Shown: positions 48,345 to 56,691, numbered from the stretch's first letter. The stretch: DNA of 64,000 bases from Candidatus Thiodiazotropha sp. LNASS1 (GCF_964212655.1 NZ_OZ156465.1:372001-436000), one strand, 5' to 3'. The notes: generated by a model not told the origin, from the sequence alone. A program made the numbers and translations.

Positions 48345-48638
48345 ATGAGCGACGAAACCATAAAAGAACGGGAAATCATGATGGTGATGCGCAAGCTGCT
48401 GACCACCATTGTGCGCGAGGTGACCCCTGAGCATAAAAGTCTCAAGCACCCTCTTTCGGATCAGACCATCCAGGATATCCGAGCCTGTCTCGGCCTGATC
48501 ACCGCCCGCGAAAAGGAACTGGCCGATGCCGATGGACGAACCGCTCAGGAGCGGCCCTACTACGTCGATGAGCCACCCGCGACCAAGGTCGTGCCGATCA
48601 GCAATATCGGCAAGGCCAAAAAGAATGAGGATGAGTGA
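48345..48638 (+). CDS. small conserved-looking protein of unknown function
   Basis: 97 residues. The N-terminal two thirds are predicted helical (EIMMVMRKLLTTIVREVT, IQDIRACLGLITAREKELADA); the C-terminal third is Pro- and Lys-rich. No transmembrane segment or known motif. It follows ligA by 78 bases on the same strand. I do not recognise the family. Confidence 0.6.
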   Translation: MSDETIKEREIMMVMRKLLTTIVREVTPEHKSLKHPLSDQTIQDIRACLGLITAREKELADADGRTAQERPYYVDEPPATKVVPISNIGKAKKNEDE

Positions 48639-48718
48639 GCGGAATCTTTCTGGTTACCCACCATTCTCTTCTATCCGCTATCACCCTCTCTCTTCCTCAC
48701 TGTGGGTGATGTGAAAGC

Positions 48719-48776
48719 AAGCCGCAAATGGACGCAAATGTTTATAAGCCGCAAATGAACGCAATTATTTGCGTTT
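48719..48776. repeat. dispersed CGCAAAT-type repeat, direct tandem copy
   Basis: AAGCCGCAAATGGACGCAAAT (from 48719) is repeated as AAGCCGCAAATGAACGCAAT (from 48746), followed by ATTTGCGTTTT, which pairs with the second copy. Here the family member is a direct double copy rather than a spaced inverted pair. It lies between the small protein gene and the DUF3592 gene. Confidence 0.72.
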
Positions 48777-48841
48777 TAACTGTCCTGTATGGAGTTTTAG
48801 GTTAGGGCCTTTAAGGCAGCGTAGTTGGTTGTGCATCATCT

Positions 48842-49414
48842 TTATGGTGCGATCATACCGACGAGTGTCAGCCAAATCAGCCCGAGGAGCACCCCTCCCA
48901 ACAAAAGTGCATGATGGTGCGAACGCCTGGCTTTTGAGGCCTCTTTTACAAGTACCGTATCACTGTGATTTTCCGGGTTGATAAAGACGGGAATGTCATC
49001 TCCCGGTTTTAGAGAAAGCCACCATCGAACCGTATCCGGGTTGGGATCGCCCCAACCATTCACCTCCGGTACCCAGACATTCTCTGTTTCGTTAGAAACG
49101 GTGTTGCCGGAGTAGTTTTTTCCATCGACCGCATATTCATAATCGATCACTGGGTAGAAATACTTCAGCTTCGAGTATTGACCGATGGCAACAATTTCCG
49201 ACGCTTCCCCGATATCGACTATTTTCGCTTTGTCCTCTATCCAGTCGCCATGTTGTTTGTATTTGAGGAGTGATCCTCCGCCAATCAGAATCAACGCAAC
49301 GGAGATTACCAGCAACAGGTGGTGAGCCTGTAGAGGCACGAACAGGAAGACCAGATAGGCTATAGACAGCAGTGCAATCAGTTTGACGGCAAGGAGGAGG
49401 GTTTTAGTATCCAT
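48842..49414 (-). CDS. DUF3592 membrane protein
   Basis: 190-residue protein with two N-terminal helices (about 8-50), a beta-rich DUF3592 domain (YFYPVIDYEYAVDGKNYSG, GDDIPVFINPENHSD) and a C-terminal helix (about 168-187). The family's function is unknown. It is on the minus strand downstream of the pentapeptide-repeat gene, 80 bases away, and may be co-transcribed with it. Confidence 0.78.
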   Translation of the reverse strand: MDTKTLLLAVKLIALLSIAYLVFLFVPLQAHHLLLVISVALILIGGGSLLKYKQHGDWIEDKAKIVDIGEASEIVAIGQYSKLKYFYPVIDYEYAVDGKNYSGNTVSNETENVWVPEVNGWGDPNPDTVRWWLSLKPGDDIPVFINPENHSDTVLVKEASKARRSHHHALLLGGVLLGLIWLTLVGMIAP

Positions 49415-49494
49415 TCGTTAAAACAATTTACTCGCAATTCCATATATCCGGTTTGTGATATCGGCACCGGTTTTGTTCATGGCGTATTCACGGC

Positions 49495-50820
49495 TCAACT
49501 GTGCCTTTCCGCAAGTTCGCGTTTCAACCGTTCGACCTCCTCGCGCAGGCGTTCATTCTCTTCGCGGATCTGGCGGTGACTCTCCTGGCCTTCCCGGAAA
49601 GCCGCGACCCGATTCAACATTTCGTTTTCCACCCGGCCGGTCAGATCATCGGCGTCCTTGTAACGGATGGTCTCGAGCACATTGTGTTCGTCCTGCCAGT
49701 CGGGAAACATGGCGTAGGGGTCCTGGTCTCCCTGAATAATCGGGATAAGCGGCACGTTGGGATAGGAGGGCACAAGCGCGCCGATCTCCTGGGGTACGCT
49801 CTTGGGATCGCTGAGATCCGCCACCACCCAGCCGGCCAGGCCGCCCAGGACGCGCACCGTCTCGGTCACGTTCTTCTCCTCGGGCCCGTCAAAGTTGAAG
49901 ATCACCGGTGCCAGGTCCCTGCCGCGCAGAGCCTCGTGGAGAGCGGTCAATACCGCCAGTCGTTGCGGGGAGAAGCGGCCGAGGATGAGCACCATTCTGC
50001 GGGAGACGGCATCGATCAGGCGTCCCAGCTTCTGATTGCCGTAAACCAGACCGAGCAGTTGGGCAAACTCCAGGCCCGGCGCGGTGCACTGGGGAAGGCT
50101 ATGGTTCCAGGCGAGCCAGGGATGCCGACTCCGGTCGATGCCCAGTTCCGACTCCCTGGTATCCTCATCGACCTCGACGTCCCAGGCGCTCACGCCGAAA
50201 ACCCAGGAGCGTTCCAGGTCTGCTCCCGAAAGATTCACATGGGCGAGGGTTGCATAGGTGAGAATGGCGAAACGCAGATCAGCACCGGATAGATCAGCTC
50301 CCCGGATCTCCGTCGAGCCGAGATCCGCATTGTAGAGATTCGCCCCGGCGAGATCACAGCTGTTGAAGAGGGAGTAGGCCAGCCGGGTCTTTCTGAAGTT
50401 ACAGCCGTTCAGCAGGCAGTGACTGAAGTTTGTCCGCTCGGCATGTACCTCCTCAAAATTCGACCCTGAACAGTCGGAACCGGAGAGATTCGCGCCATCG
50501 AGGCTGGACCAGCCAAAATCGGCCCCGGCAGCCCGCATCTCGCGCATGTCGCTATTAGCAAGATCGGCATCGCGAAAGTCCACGTTCTCGACACAGGCCC
50601 CACGAAGCGTGGAGTCACGCAGGCGCACCTTCCAGAAGGAGACACCGGTCAGATCGAGCCCGTCGAGATTGATTCCGGTCAGGTCGAGCGGATCGCCTCT
50701 ACGGCTTTCCCGAACCAGCTGCCCCCAGGCGCTTCGATCGCCTCCCTGTAGTGCGGCAAGCAGTATCCGGAGTGCTTCATTATCGCCTTTGAAACGGGGT
50801 TGGAGGTTGTCGATGGTCAT
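49495..50820 (-). CDS. pentapeptide-repeat protein with TIR-like region and coiled coil
   Basis: 441 residues. Positions about 45-210 are pentapeptide repeats (A/S-D/N-L/F-X-X; for example ANLSGSD, ANLYNADL, GADLSGADL), predicting a right-handed quadrilateral beta-helix. Positions about 275-390 resemble a small Rossmann/TIR-like nucleotide-binding domain (MVLILGRFSPQRLAVLTAL, GWVVADLSDPKSVPQEI). The last 40 residues form a coiled coil. Its start lies about 65 bases beyond the last attC-like site, so it is either the chromosomal flank or the last cassette. Function unknown; a nucleotide-sensing or conflict role is possible. Confidence 0.72.
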   Translation of the reverse strand: MTIDNLQPRFKGDNEALRILLAALQGGDRSAWGQLVRESRRGDPLDLTGINLDGLDLTGVSFWKVRLRDSTLRGACVENVDFRDADLANSDMREMRAAGADFGWSSLDGANLSGSDCSGSNFEEVHAERTNFSHCLLNGCNFRKTRLAYSLFNSCDLAGANLYNADLGSTEIRGADLSGADLRFAILTYATLAHVNLSGADLERSWVFGVSAWDVEVDEDTRESELGIDRSRHPWLAWNHSLPQCTAPGLEFAQLLGLVYGNQKLGRLIDAVSRRMVLILGRFSPQRLAVLTALHEALRGRDLAPVIFNFDGPEEKNVTETVRVLGGLAGWVVADLSDPKSVPQEIGALVPSYPNVPLIPIIQGDQDPYAMFPDWQDEHNVLETIRYKDADDLTGRVENEMLNRVAAFREGQESHRQIREENERLREEVERLKRELAERHS

Positions 50821-50882
50821 GTTTTACGGCCGATTGACGTTATTTGGTATGAGGTAATAGTAGCCGGAAATAGAATCTGTTT

Positions 50883-50960
50883 AGTTAACGTCTAAGCATG
50901 TGGCGCATCGACAGGTGCGTCCAAGCAAACGAAGAGTACAACATGGCTTTCTTGTTGGGT
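50883..50960 (-). other. attC-like recombination site 3
   Basis: On the minus strand ACCCAAC (complement of 50954-50960) begins and GTTAACT (complement of 50883-50889) ends a 78-base imperfect palindrome just after the thioesterase cassette. The R'' element ACCCAAC is nearly complementary to TTGGGC, the first bases of that cassette (from 51562), as expected for a cassette attC. The simple site is degenerate, so confidence is moderate. Confidence 0.5.
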
Positions 50961-51104
50961 ATTAAATACTAGTGGCTCTTTGTGGTTTGACCTCACCTGA
51001 TGTAGTGGCAGCGGTGCGTCAAAGGCGGTAGAGCGGGTGTTCGCACAACTCTTGCCGCGATGATTGAACCGTATCAACTCGCAATTCCCAAAACTGCCAC
51101 TCAT
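50892..51104 (-). CDS. possible small protein overlapping the thioesterase gene end
   Basis: A 70-codon frame begins ATGAGTGGCAG, overlapping the thioesterase stop by three bases, and ends inside attC-like site 3. No recognised domain, no membrane segment. The coupling-like start is its only support; the frame may be chance. Confidence 0.2.
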   Translation of the reverse strand: MSGSFGNCELIRFNHRGKSCANTRSTAFDAPLPLHQVRSNHKEPLVFNTQQESHVVLFVCLDAPVDAPHA

Positions 51105-51520
51105 TTCGACGATTCAGACACATACGGTTCGAAACGCTTTCTATCTTGCTGTGACAGTTTGTGCGGGCGCTGCTTTTCTAAGCTGATGAATAGGCCAGCT
51201 TGCTCTCCAGTTGCTACCAACTGGTTATGCTGATTGTAAAATTCGAAGGACATGTTTGCGGACATGCTTCGGAGTTCAGATAACCACAGTACGACCCTGA
51301 CCTCATCGCCAATGAATAGGGGCTTCTTGTAGCTAATATTCGTTCGCACTAGAGCTGGAACAAACCCTTTTGACTTGATCTCGTGGATCGGAAGGCCTAC
51401 TTTCTCCAACAACCTAAGACGAGCGACCTCCATCCATTGAATGTAAGCGATGTTGCTGGCGTGCTGGCCCGCATCGATTTCATACGTATAGATTGTCTTT
51501 GTGTACTCGATCTTTTTCAT
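51101..51520 (-). CDS. hot-dog fold acyl-CoA thioesterase
   Basis: 139-residue YbgC/4HBT-type protein: EIDAGQHASNIAYIQWMEVARL carries the helix and the catalytic-type Asp17, though the usual D-x-x-G-H-x-N pattern is changed to D-A-G-Q-H-A-S-N. Followed by VRTNISYKKPLFIGDEVRVV. It hydrolyses acyl-CoA substrates in relatives. Positioned as the gene of a mobile cassette between attC-like sites 2 and 3. Confidence 0.78.
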   Translation of the reverse strand: MKKIEYTKTIYTYEIDAGQHASNIAYIQWMEVARLRLLEKVGLPIHEIKSKGFVPALVRTNISYKKPLFIGDEVRVVLWLSELRSMSANMSFEFYNQHNQLVATGEQAGLFISLEKQRPHKLSQQDRKRFEPYVSESSK

Positions 51521-51556
51521 TTTCTAAAACGCTTCACTGCTCCCTCGGGTTTTTCT

Positions 51557-51636
51557 GCCCAACGCTTTGTTTAACGCTAAGCAAACCGGCGGAGGCGCGT
51601 CAGCGCTGGAGTCCGTGTTGCGCCGCTTGTTTGGAC
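51557..51636 (-). other. attC-like recombination site 2
   Basis: Read on the minus strand, GTCCAAAC (complement of 51629-51636) opens and CAAAGCGTTGGGC (ending at 51557) closes an 80-base imperfect palindrome; the TTAGCGTTAAAC and AAAGCGTTGGGC steps resemble classic attC ends. It begins 2 bases after the stop of the 225-residue cassette gene. The following bases TTGGGC start the thioesterase cassette. Confidence 0.65.
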
Positions 51637-51637
51637 A

Positions 51638-52315
51638 TTATGCACTTGCTGAAACCCTCTCATTTAATTTAAATATTTCAATCCCTTCAATGCGTAACTT
51701 CTCAATATTTTCAGCTTGCTTTCCGGCACAACCCATATCTGCAGTTTGCAAACAATTTATTGCCTCATTTGCCATTAGCAACAATTGAACAAAAAAATCA
51801 CCCATATTCTTAACAAGTACTTTGGGTAGCATGGGTTGCTCTTTTCTAATTGTCATATCCGGTTTTTCAAGCAAGTGATTTAGCGCGTGGTAACTAAATG
51901 AACTATGTGAAGCATTATCATTCAGGTACTTTCTGAATTCGTGAAATTTACCAGCAATTAACTGCGCCCTTTTTCCCGCTGAAGGTAGCTTGTCATCTAT
52001 TGCCTCCTGAACCCGATTAGGTTTCAAGCGGAAATATGTGAGTAGTTCATGATATTCAATAAATGGACGTAATAGCGCTCCTGCTTCTTGTCCGAGCCCA
52101 TCAAGTATTAGGCCATACGCACCCAATGCATAATTTCGCGCCTTCGCCAATACTAAGCCACATATCCTGTGGTAATCATCGCTTCGTGCTTTATGATCAA
52201 ATAGATCAATACATTCATCGATAATCATGAATGTTTCTTCAATCGCTATTGCATGCTTTTTATACTCCTTTGCAAGCAACTCCATAGAATGATGTCTAGT
52301 TCTCCAAAGACCCAT
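51638..52315 (-). CDS. helical protein of unknown function in a mobile cassette
   Basis: 225 residues, almost entirely predicted helical (for example YKKHAIAIEETFMIIDECIDLF, RNYALGAYGLILDGLG). It resembles the DUF5677 group of uncharacterised proteins, which I judge only by eye. It is flanked by attC-like sites 1 and 2, and looks more AT-rich than the housekeeping genes either side, as expected of acquired cassettes. Start ATG at 52315 lies shortly after the cassette boundary TTAGGGC. Confidence 0.65.
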   Translation of the reverse strand: MGLWRTRHHSMELLAKEYKKHAIAIEETFMIIDECIDLFDHKARSDDYHRICGLVLAKARNYALGAYGLILDGLGQEAGALLRPFIEYHELLTYFRLKPNRVQEAIDDKLPSAGKRAQLIAGKFHEFRKYLNDNASHSSFSYHALNHLLEKPDMTIRKEQPMLPKVLVKNMGDFFVQLLLMANEAINCLQTADMGCAGKQAENIEKLRIEGIEIFKLNERVSASA

Positions 52316-52321
52316 TTTATT

Positions 52322-52373
52322 GCCCTAACGCTCCAGCTCATGAGCGCGATTTTCGCGTCGCGTGGAGTCGATT
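52322..52373 (-). other. attC-like site 1, interrupted by a group II intron
   Basis: The 3' half of an attC read on the minus strand ends GAGCGTTAGGGC (complement of 52322-52333); CTCCA and TGGAG form the stem around CGCGATTTTCGCG. The missing R'' (GCATAAT) lies on the far side of the intron at 54258-54264, which complements TTATGC, the first bases of the cassette starting at 55088. The intron therefore sits in the middle of a real attC. Confidence 0.65.
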
Positions 52374-54260
52374 GTGTACGCCCAGCATGGGCATGAACTG
52401 ATGGGGTGGAAGTCCCCTGTAGGAGAACCACAGTCGATGATCGATGAACTGCATAGGCATCCCTCTCTGAGGCCGATTCCCTATCAATTCACATATTTGA
52501 CCTCAACTACTAGCCGAGGGCAAGGGCAAACCCGCAAGGGGATGTCTGAAGGAAACCTAAGCGCAAAACAGCGAGCCGACGGACAGGAACGTCATATAAG
52601 GCCTACTTCCCTGGGGCAAGGTGGCACAAGACATCAAAGCCCTGTGGTTCGGGGGATAAGGTAAATGGCGCGGTTGTGCTGTGAAAGTTCATGTTCTTAT
52701 CTGGGGAGATCTGACAGACATGCGGTGGCATGCCACAGCGCTCTGGCCAGCAATGGTCCGGGTGATCTGTCAGAAGTCAGCAGAGGTCGTAGTACCAGTC
52801 CGGGCCAGGAGGCTAGGAACGGGAAGGGCCGAACATCAGCCAAGGAGGAGTCTTGTTCATCTCGGTGGAGGCGCAGTTTGTGACAAACGAAAAGTCTGCT
52901 ACCGGCGGTGAATCGCAGCAACCAGCCTTGAACGATAATCTCATGGAGCGGATCCTGTCGCCTGAGAACCTCCACGCCGCATGGAAGCAGGTGAAGGGGA
53001 ACAAAGGGGCGCCCGGTGTCGATGGCGTATCTATTGAGGACTATCCTCTGTGGGCCAGAAAGCACTGGGCCGCGACCCGCCGAGCCCTGGAAGGTGGCTA
53101 CTACATCCCGCAGCCGGTGGCGCGGGTGGAGATCCCAAAACCGAACGGCGGCAGCCGCTCACTGGGCATCCCAACCGTCAACGACCGCGTGATCCAGCAA
53201 GCCATCGCCCAAGTGTTGAATCCCATCATCGACCCCAGCTTCTCAGAATCGAGTCATGGCTTCCGCCCGGGGCGTAACGCCCATGGCGCGGTGCGTCAGG
53301 TCAAAGGATTCATCGAAGCAGGGTACAAAGTGGCAGTGGATGTAGACCTGTCGAAGTTCTTCGATCGGGTCAATCATGACATCCTCATGTCACGGCTCTC
53401 TCGGCATATCACAGACAAGCGACTGCTCAAACTGATCGGTCGTTATCTGCGCGCCGGAGTGGCGATTGATGGGGTGTGCCATCCAACACCCGAAGGGGTG
53501 CCGCAAGGCGGCCCTCTATCACCACTCTTGGCGAATGTGGTGTTGGACGATCTGGATAAACTTCTGGAATCCCGTGCACTGCGCTTTGCCCGTTATGCCG
53601 ATGATTTTACCATCTGCGTAAGATCCACATCGGCGGGCCATCGCGTAATGCAGTGGGTGAAGCGATTTCTGAGCACCAAACTCAAATTGGTGGTCAACGA
53701 GGGAAAGAGCAAAGTGGTGAAAACCAATGAACTGCACTTCCTCGGTTTCACCTTCAAAGGGAAGAAAATCCGCTGGAGTGACAAAGCATTGAACGACTTC
53801 AAGTACAATATTCGTCGTCTGACGAAACGCTCTTGGGGTATTTCGATGCAACGTCGTTACCGGGAGCTTCGTTTATACATCCAGGGGTGGATTAACTACT
53901 ACGGACTTTCCGAATACTACCGGCCCTTGCCGAGATTGGATGAATGGATACGACGACGATTACGGATGTGCTATTTGAAACAATGGCACAAGCCGAGAAC
54001 CCGTATCCGCAATCTGATCAAGCTTGGTACCAGGACTCGAACAGCTGTGAGTCTTGGGCTGAGTTCTAAGGGGCCGTATCGCCTGGCAAGAACCCTTGCC
54101 ACGCAATCGGGAATGACCAACAAGTGGTTGGCGCAACAGGGGCTCGTCTCTGTCAGGGAGCTATGGATTAAGTTTCACTATGCTTGATGAACCGCCTAGT
54201 GCGGACCCGCATGCTAGGTGGTGTGGGGAGGGCGGGTTAGAGACCCGCCCTTACCCGATT
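52374..54260 (+). mobile_element. group IIC intron inserted in an attC site
   Basis: The intron starts GTGTACGCCCAGCATGGGC (52374) and its ribozyme ends with a domain V-like GAACCGCCTAGTGCGGACCC stem (54188-54222) and a domain VI hairpin (GGGCGGG / CCCGCCC) closing in TTACCCGATT near 54260. The internal frame encodes the reverse transcriptase/maturase at 52853-54187. It lies just after the GCGCGA/TCGCGT stem-loop of attC site 1 and opposite in orientation to the cassette genes, the known habit of class C-attC introns. Exact ends are uncertain by a few bases; no large open frame precedes 52853 apart from the structured 5' domain. Confidence 0.85.
52853..54187 (+). CDS. ltrA: group II intron reverse transcriptase/maturase (LtrA family, class C)
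   Basis: 444-residue intron-encoded protein: reverse transcriptase blocks with MERILSPENLHAAWKQVKGN, DGVSIEDY, GVPQGGPLSPLLANV and the catalytic RYADD motif, then the X/maturase domain (GWINYYGLSEYYR, RRRLRMCYLKQWKK-like). No C-terminal HNH endonuclease domain, as is typical of class C. TTG at 52853 is used because GGAGGAG is three to nine bases upstream; a GTG at 52865 is the alternative. Confidence 0.92.
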   Translation: MFISVEAQFVTNEKSATGGESQQPALNDNLMERILSPENLHAAWKQVKGNKGAPGVDGVSIEDYPLWARKHWAATRRALEGGYYIPQPVARVEIPKPNGGSRSLGIPTVNDRVIQQAIAQVLNPIIDPSFSESSHGFRPGRNAHGAVRQVKGFIEAGYKVAVDVDLSKFFDRVNHDILMSRLSRHITDKRLLKLIGRYLRAGVAIDGVCHPTPEGVPQGGPLSPLLANVVLDDLDKLLESRALRFARYADDFTICVRSTSAGHRVMQWVKRFLSTKLKLVVNEGKSKVVKTNELHFLGFTFKGKKIRWSDKALNDFKYNIRRLTKRSWGISMQRRYRELRLYIQGWINYYGLSEYYRPLPRLDEWIRRRLRMCYLKQWHKPRTRIRNLIKLGTRTRTAVSLGLSSKGPYRLARTLATQSGMTNKWLAQQGLVSVRELWIKFHYA

Positions 54261-54278
54261 ATGCTTTTAGTGAAAAGG

Positions 54279-55064
54279 CTAGAACGGTATGTCATCATCA
54301 AAATCATCCGCCGCTGGTATACCTTTCTTTAGCGAAAACATACCTTCATTTGCCTCGATCCAATCCCATCCAGTAGGAGTAAGTCGTGCGGCCGGATATG
54401 GCTCTCCATTATGCTCATCAATAGCCTCCGTAGACTCAATATAACGTTTATGGAGTAAACGACGGAATCCAAGCCCGAACCCGAGAGATGTAAAGCCAGC
54501 CCGCTCTACATCGTTCTTAAGAGAATACATACTTGTTGAACTATCTGGGAATACTGAGTCTCCAGCAAGAGTTACCAATACCGCCAACTCAGGCGCGCTC
54601 AATCCTTCACGCGGTGCAACAGGATCATTTTCTGCAAGTTCCCGCAATCTCTCGCCTTTTTTCATTAGCGCCTTAATCCGCTCTCCAATTTTGTTTTTTA
54701 GCTGTTCAAAATCGCTAGAGGATTCCGACTTGTAGTCAAGGACAGTTCGGTGCTGAATATCGAAAGGGTAGCGTGCTTCTTGTCGTTCATCGGAACACAC
54801 CATTATTACCGCTTTACCGGCCGCAAATGCATAGCCAAGTTCGTACCAAACGTTTGGGTTGTCTGTTGTGATATCAGCCAAGCAAATCACAGCATCACGA
54901 ATCCCCTCTTCAATTGCTTCGATTGGTATCTCTACTTTTGGATCTAGGTCTACTCTATAAGCTTTGAGCCCTACTTCTTCAATTGCCGGTTTAAAGGTAT
55001 CTTCGAAACGCTTGTCAAACTTACCGTGGTCAAAAGGTTGAATTACGAAACAGGTCTGCATCAC
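54279..55064 (-). CDS. nucleotide-binding TIR/deoxyribosyltransferase-like protein with winged helix
   Basis: 261-residue protein. The N-terminal half resembles nucleoside 2-deoxyribosyltransferase/TIR-like proteins: FVIQPFDHGKFDKRFEDTF, AYRVDLDPK, ICLADITTDNPNVWYELGYAF, where ADIT...NPNVWYELG is the family's active-site region with its glutamate. A C-terminal winged-helix-like region (about 150-250) follows. The gene is the first cassette; its start region TTATGCC (55088-55082) and the attC R'' GCATAAT define the cassette ends. A role in nucleotide or NAD metabolism during conflict is suggested only by family resemblance. Confidence 0.75.
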   Translation of the reverse strand: MMQTCFVIQPFDHGKFDKRFEDTFKPAIEEVGLKAYRVDLDPKVEIPIEAIEEGIRDAVICLADITTDNPNVWYELGYAFAAGKAVIMVCSDERQEARYPFDIQHRTVLDYKSESSSDFEQLKNKIGERIKALMKKGERLRELAENDPVAPREGLSAPELAVLVTLAGDSVFPDSSTSMYSLKNDVERAGFTSLGFGLGFRRLLHKRYIESTEAIDEHNGEPYPAARLTPTGWDWIEANEGMFSLKKGIPAADDFDDDIPF

Positions 55065-55081
55065 TTGATCCTTAACTATTG

Positions 55082-55126
55082 GGCATAAGTTGATTATATT
55101 GCCGGCACCTATTATCGCGTTATGCC
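55082..55126 (-). other. possible attC-like remnant 0
   Basis: GGCATAA (55082-55088) pairs with TTATGCC (55120-55126) around GCCGGCAC. On the minus strand it leads straight into TTATGCC, the start of the cassette encoding the nucleotide-binding protein. It could be the attC of a lost upstream cassette or a diverged attI. Confidence 0.35.
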
Positions 55127-55558
55127 GCCGGCTCTAAATATTGTGTTATACCGCCAAATGTATTCAAAAAGTTCTCATTTATCCAATGGGGTTTCAATTG
55201 ATGCCGACGACGACAGGTTCTCTGTGATACCAGATGAAAATAAGTTCTAAGCCGGGACGTTTGAGCAGGGGGCGGCCGGCAATGCAAAACCGGCTTGGCT
55301 TGACGGATTGATTCCATTGTTTCCATGGCGACGGATATCCGTTTGTTTCACCTCATAAGTCATATCATTATTAAGGTTTTCGGTGGTGAAACGCAAGAAT
55401 ATGGGACTTCAGACGGCGAGGCGCTATTGATTTCAGGCTTTTACTTCGCCCTTTGGTGACGAACTGTTTGTTTGGTGGAGTTTGTTCTGGAGAGCAGGCT
55501 GCCGGGGATAGTCAGATATTGCAAACCATCTTGAATGGGAATGGTGGTTTGTTGAGCC

Positions 55559-55584
55559 GGTGCCCGTCAGGAACGACGGGCACC
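55559..55584 (-). terminator. strong hairpin downstream of the peptidyl-prolyl isomerase gene
   Basis: Perfect stem GGTGCCCGTC (55559-55568) and GACGGGCACC (55575-55584), six-base loop. It lies 22 bases beyond the minus-strand gene's stop; the minus strand after it is A-rich rather than T-rich, so termination may be rho-assisted. Confidence 0.5.
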
Positions 55585-55605
55585 CTGTTTTGATGACGCT
55601 TTGGA

Positions 55606-56634
55606 TTACTTGGCTGCTTCAGCCGGTTTATCCATCTCGGCGTTTGCTTCCATGCTTGGGGTTGCGCTGTCAGTCGCTGGGGCTTCCCCGGCAGGAGCGG
55701 ACCCGGGTGCTGCGGCGCTCGGGTCGGCAGCAGGGGCGGGCTGGGCGTTCTTTTCATTGAAGACCAGTTTGCTGGAATCGCGCAGGCCCTGCATGTAATC
55801 GGAGAGGGCGACCTGTTTCAGCTTGTTGACGATCTTGCCCTTGACGCTGTCCAGCGACGGCGCCTCTGACACACGGGTGTCCTCCAGCAGAATGACATGC
55901 CAGCCGAACTGGGTCTCTACCGGGGCTGCGCTGTATTTGCCTTTTTCCAGGGTTTTCAAGGCGTCGCCAAAGGGTTTTACCATCTGTGCCACATCGAACC
56001 AGCCGAGGTCGCCGCCATTCTTACCGGTGGGTCCGGTTGAATGTTCGACGGCGAGTTCAGCGAAATCGGCGCCGCCATCGAGTTTTTCGATCAGCGCGGT
56101 TGCTTCATCCTGTTCTTTCACGAGGATATGCCTGGCCTTGTATTCATTACCGGACTGTCCTGCATAATCCTCCTGATAAGCCTTCTGGATATCCTCTTCG
56201 CTGGGCTCGTGGCTGCTGGCGAAGTCCTGGATGGCGATCTGGGTCAGCAGCTTGGCTTTCAACAGGTCAACCGATGCCGCGACTTCCGGACGCTTTAGGA
56301 TACCCTGTTTCTCCGCATCCTGTGCCACGATGATGATATTGGACAGCTCATTGAGCACGCTCATCTGCATCTCAGGGGAGTTTTGCGCATCGGGCACGTT
56401 GCGCATGCGGTCCTGAAAGTAGAGGCTGTACATGGTGCGGGTAATCGCTTCGCCATTGACGGTGAGCAGGGTTTCAACATCCATGTCGCCGGTTGTGGGT
56501 TCGTTCATTTCGGGTACGGTGGCGGGACGGTCGCTATCCGTCTTGGCTGCGGTTGAAGCCTGGTCCGTAGACTGATTGCAGGCTGTCAGCAGTCCTGCGC
56601 TGCAAACTGCAGCTAATAAGATCTTAGTTTTCAT
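55606..56634 (-). CDS. peptidyl-prolyl isomerase lipoprotein (parvulin type)
   Basis: 342-residue lipoprotein: signal peptide with lipobox LLTAC (Cys about 19), an SurA/PrsA-like N-terminal helical region, and a parvulin domain (ARHILVKEQDEATALIEKL, GGDLGWFDVAQMVKPFGDAL, TQFGWHVILLED). The C-terminal 50 residues are Ala/Pro/Glu-rich. It helps fold outer-membrane or periplasmic proteins, probably as a PpiD/PrsA-type chaperone anchored to the inner membrane or outer membrane. Confidence 0.9.
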   Translation of the reverse strand: MKTKILLAAVCSAGLLTACNQSTDQASTAAKTDSDRPATVPEMNEPTTGDMDVETLLTVNGEAITRTMYSLYFQDRMRNVPDAQNSPEMQMSVLNELSNIIIVAQDAEKQGILKRPEVAASVDLLKAKLLTQIAIQDFASSHEPSEEDIQKAYQEDYAGQSGNEYKARHILVKEQDEATALIEKLDGGADFAELAVEHSTGPTGKNGGDLGWFDVAQMVKPFGDALKTLEKGKYSAAPVETQFGWHVILLEDTRVSEAPSLDSVKGKIVNKLKQVALSDYMQGLRDSSKLVFNEKNAQPAPAADPSAAAPGSAPAGEAPATDSATPSMEANAEMDKPAEAAK

Positions 56635-56691
56635 CGTTGAACTTACCTAGTTGTGATTGATCTGTTTAATTTGGGTTTGGCACTGTCGCCG

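Larger units (their letters stand above)
55065..55605. other. 541-base gap with a possible attC remnant and a hairpin
   Basis: No credible gene. Next to the cassette, 55082-55126 is an AT-rich imperfect palindrome (GGCATAA / TTATGCC) that could be another attC or the end of the array. No integrase gene (intI) lies here or elsewhere in the window. A perfect 10-base stem GGTGCCCGTC / GACGGGCACC at 55559-55584 lies just after the peptidyl-prolyl isomerase gene. Confidence 0.4.

Noticed and set aside
48719-48776. Tandem direct repeat considered as a CRISPR array
   Set aside because: Only two units with no regular spacer, and the same core appears as inverted pairs elsewhere.
49501-50292. Plus-strand frame antisense to the pentapeptide protein
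   Set aside because: Shadow frame; the minus strand gives regular pentapeptide repeats and a coiled coil.
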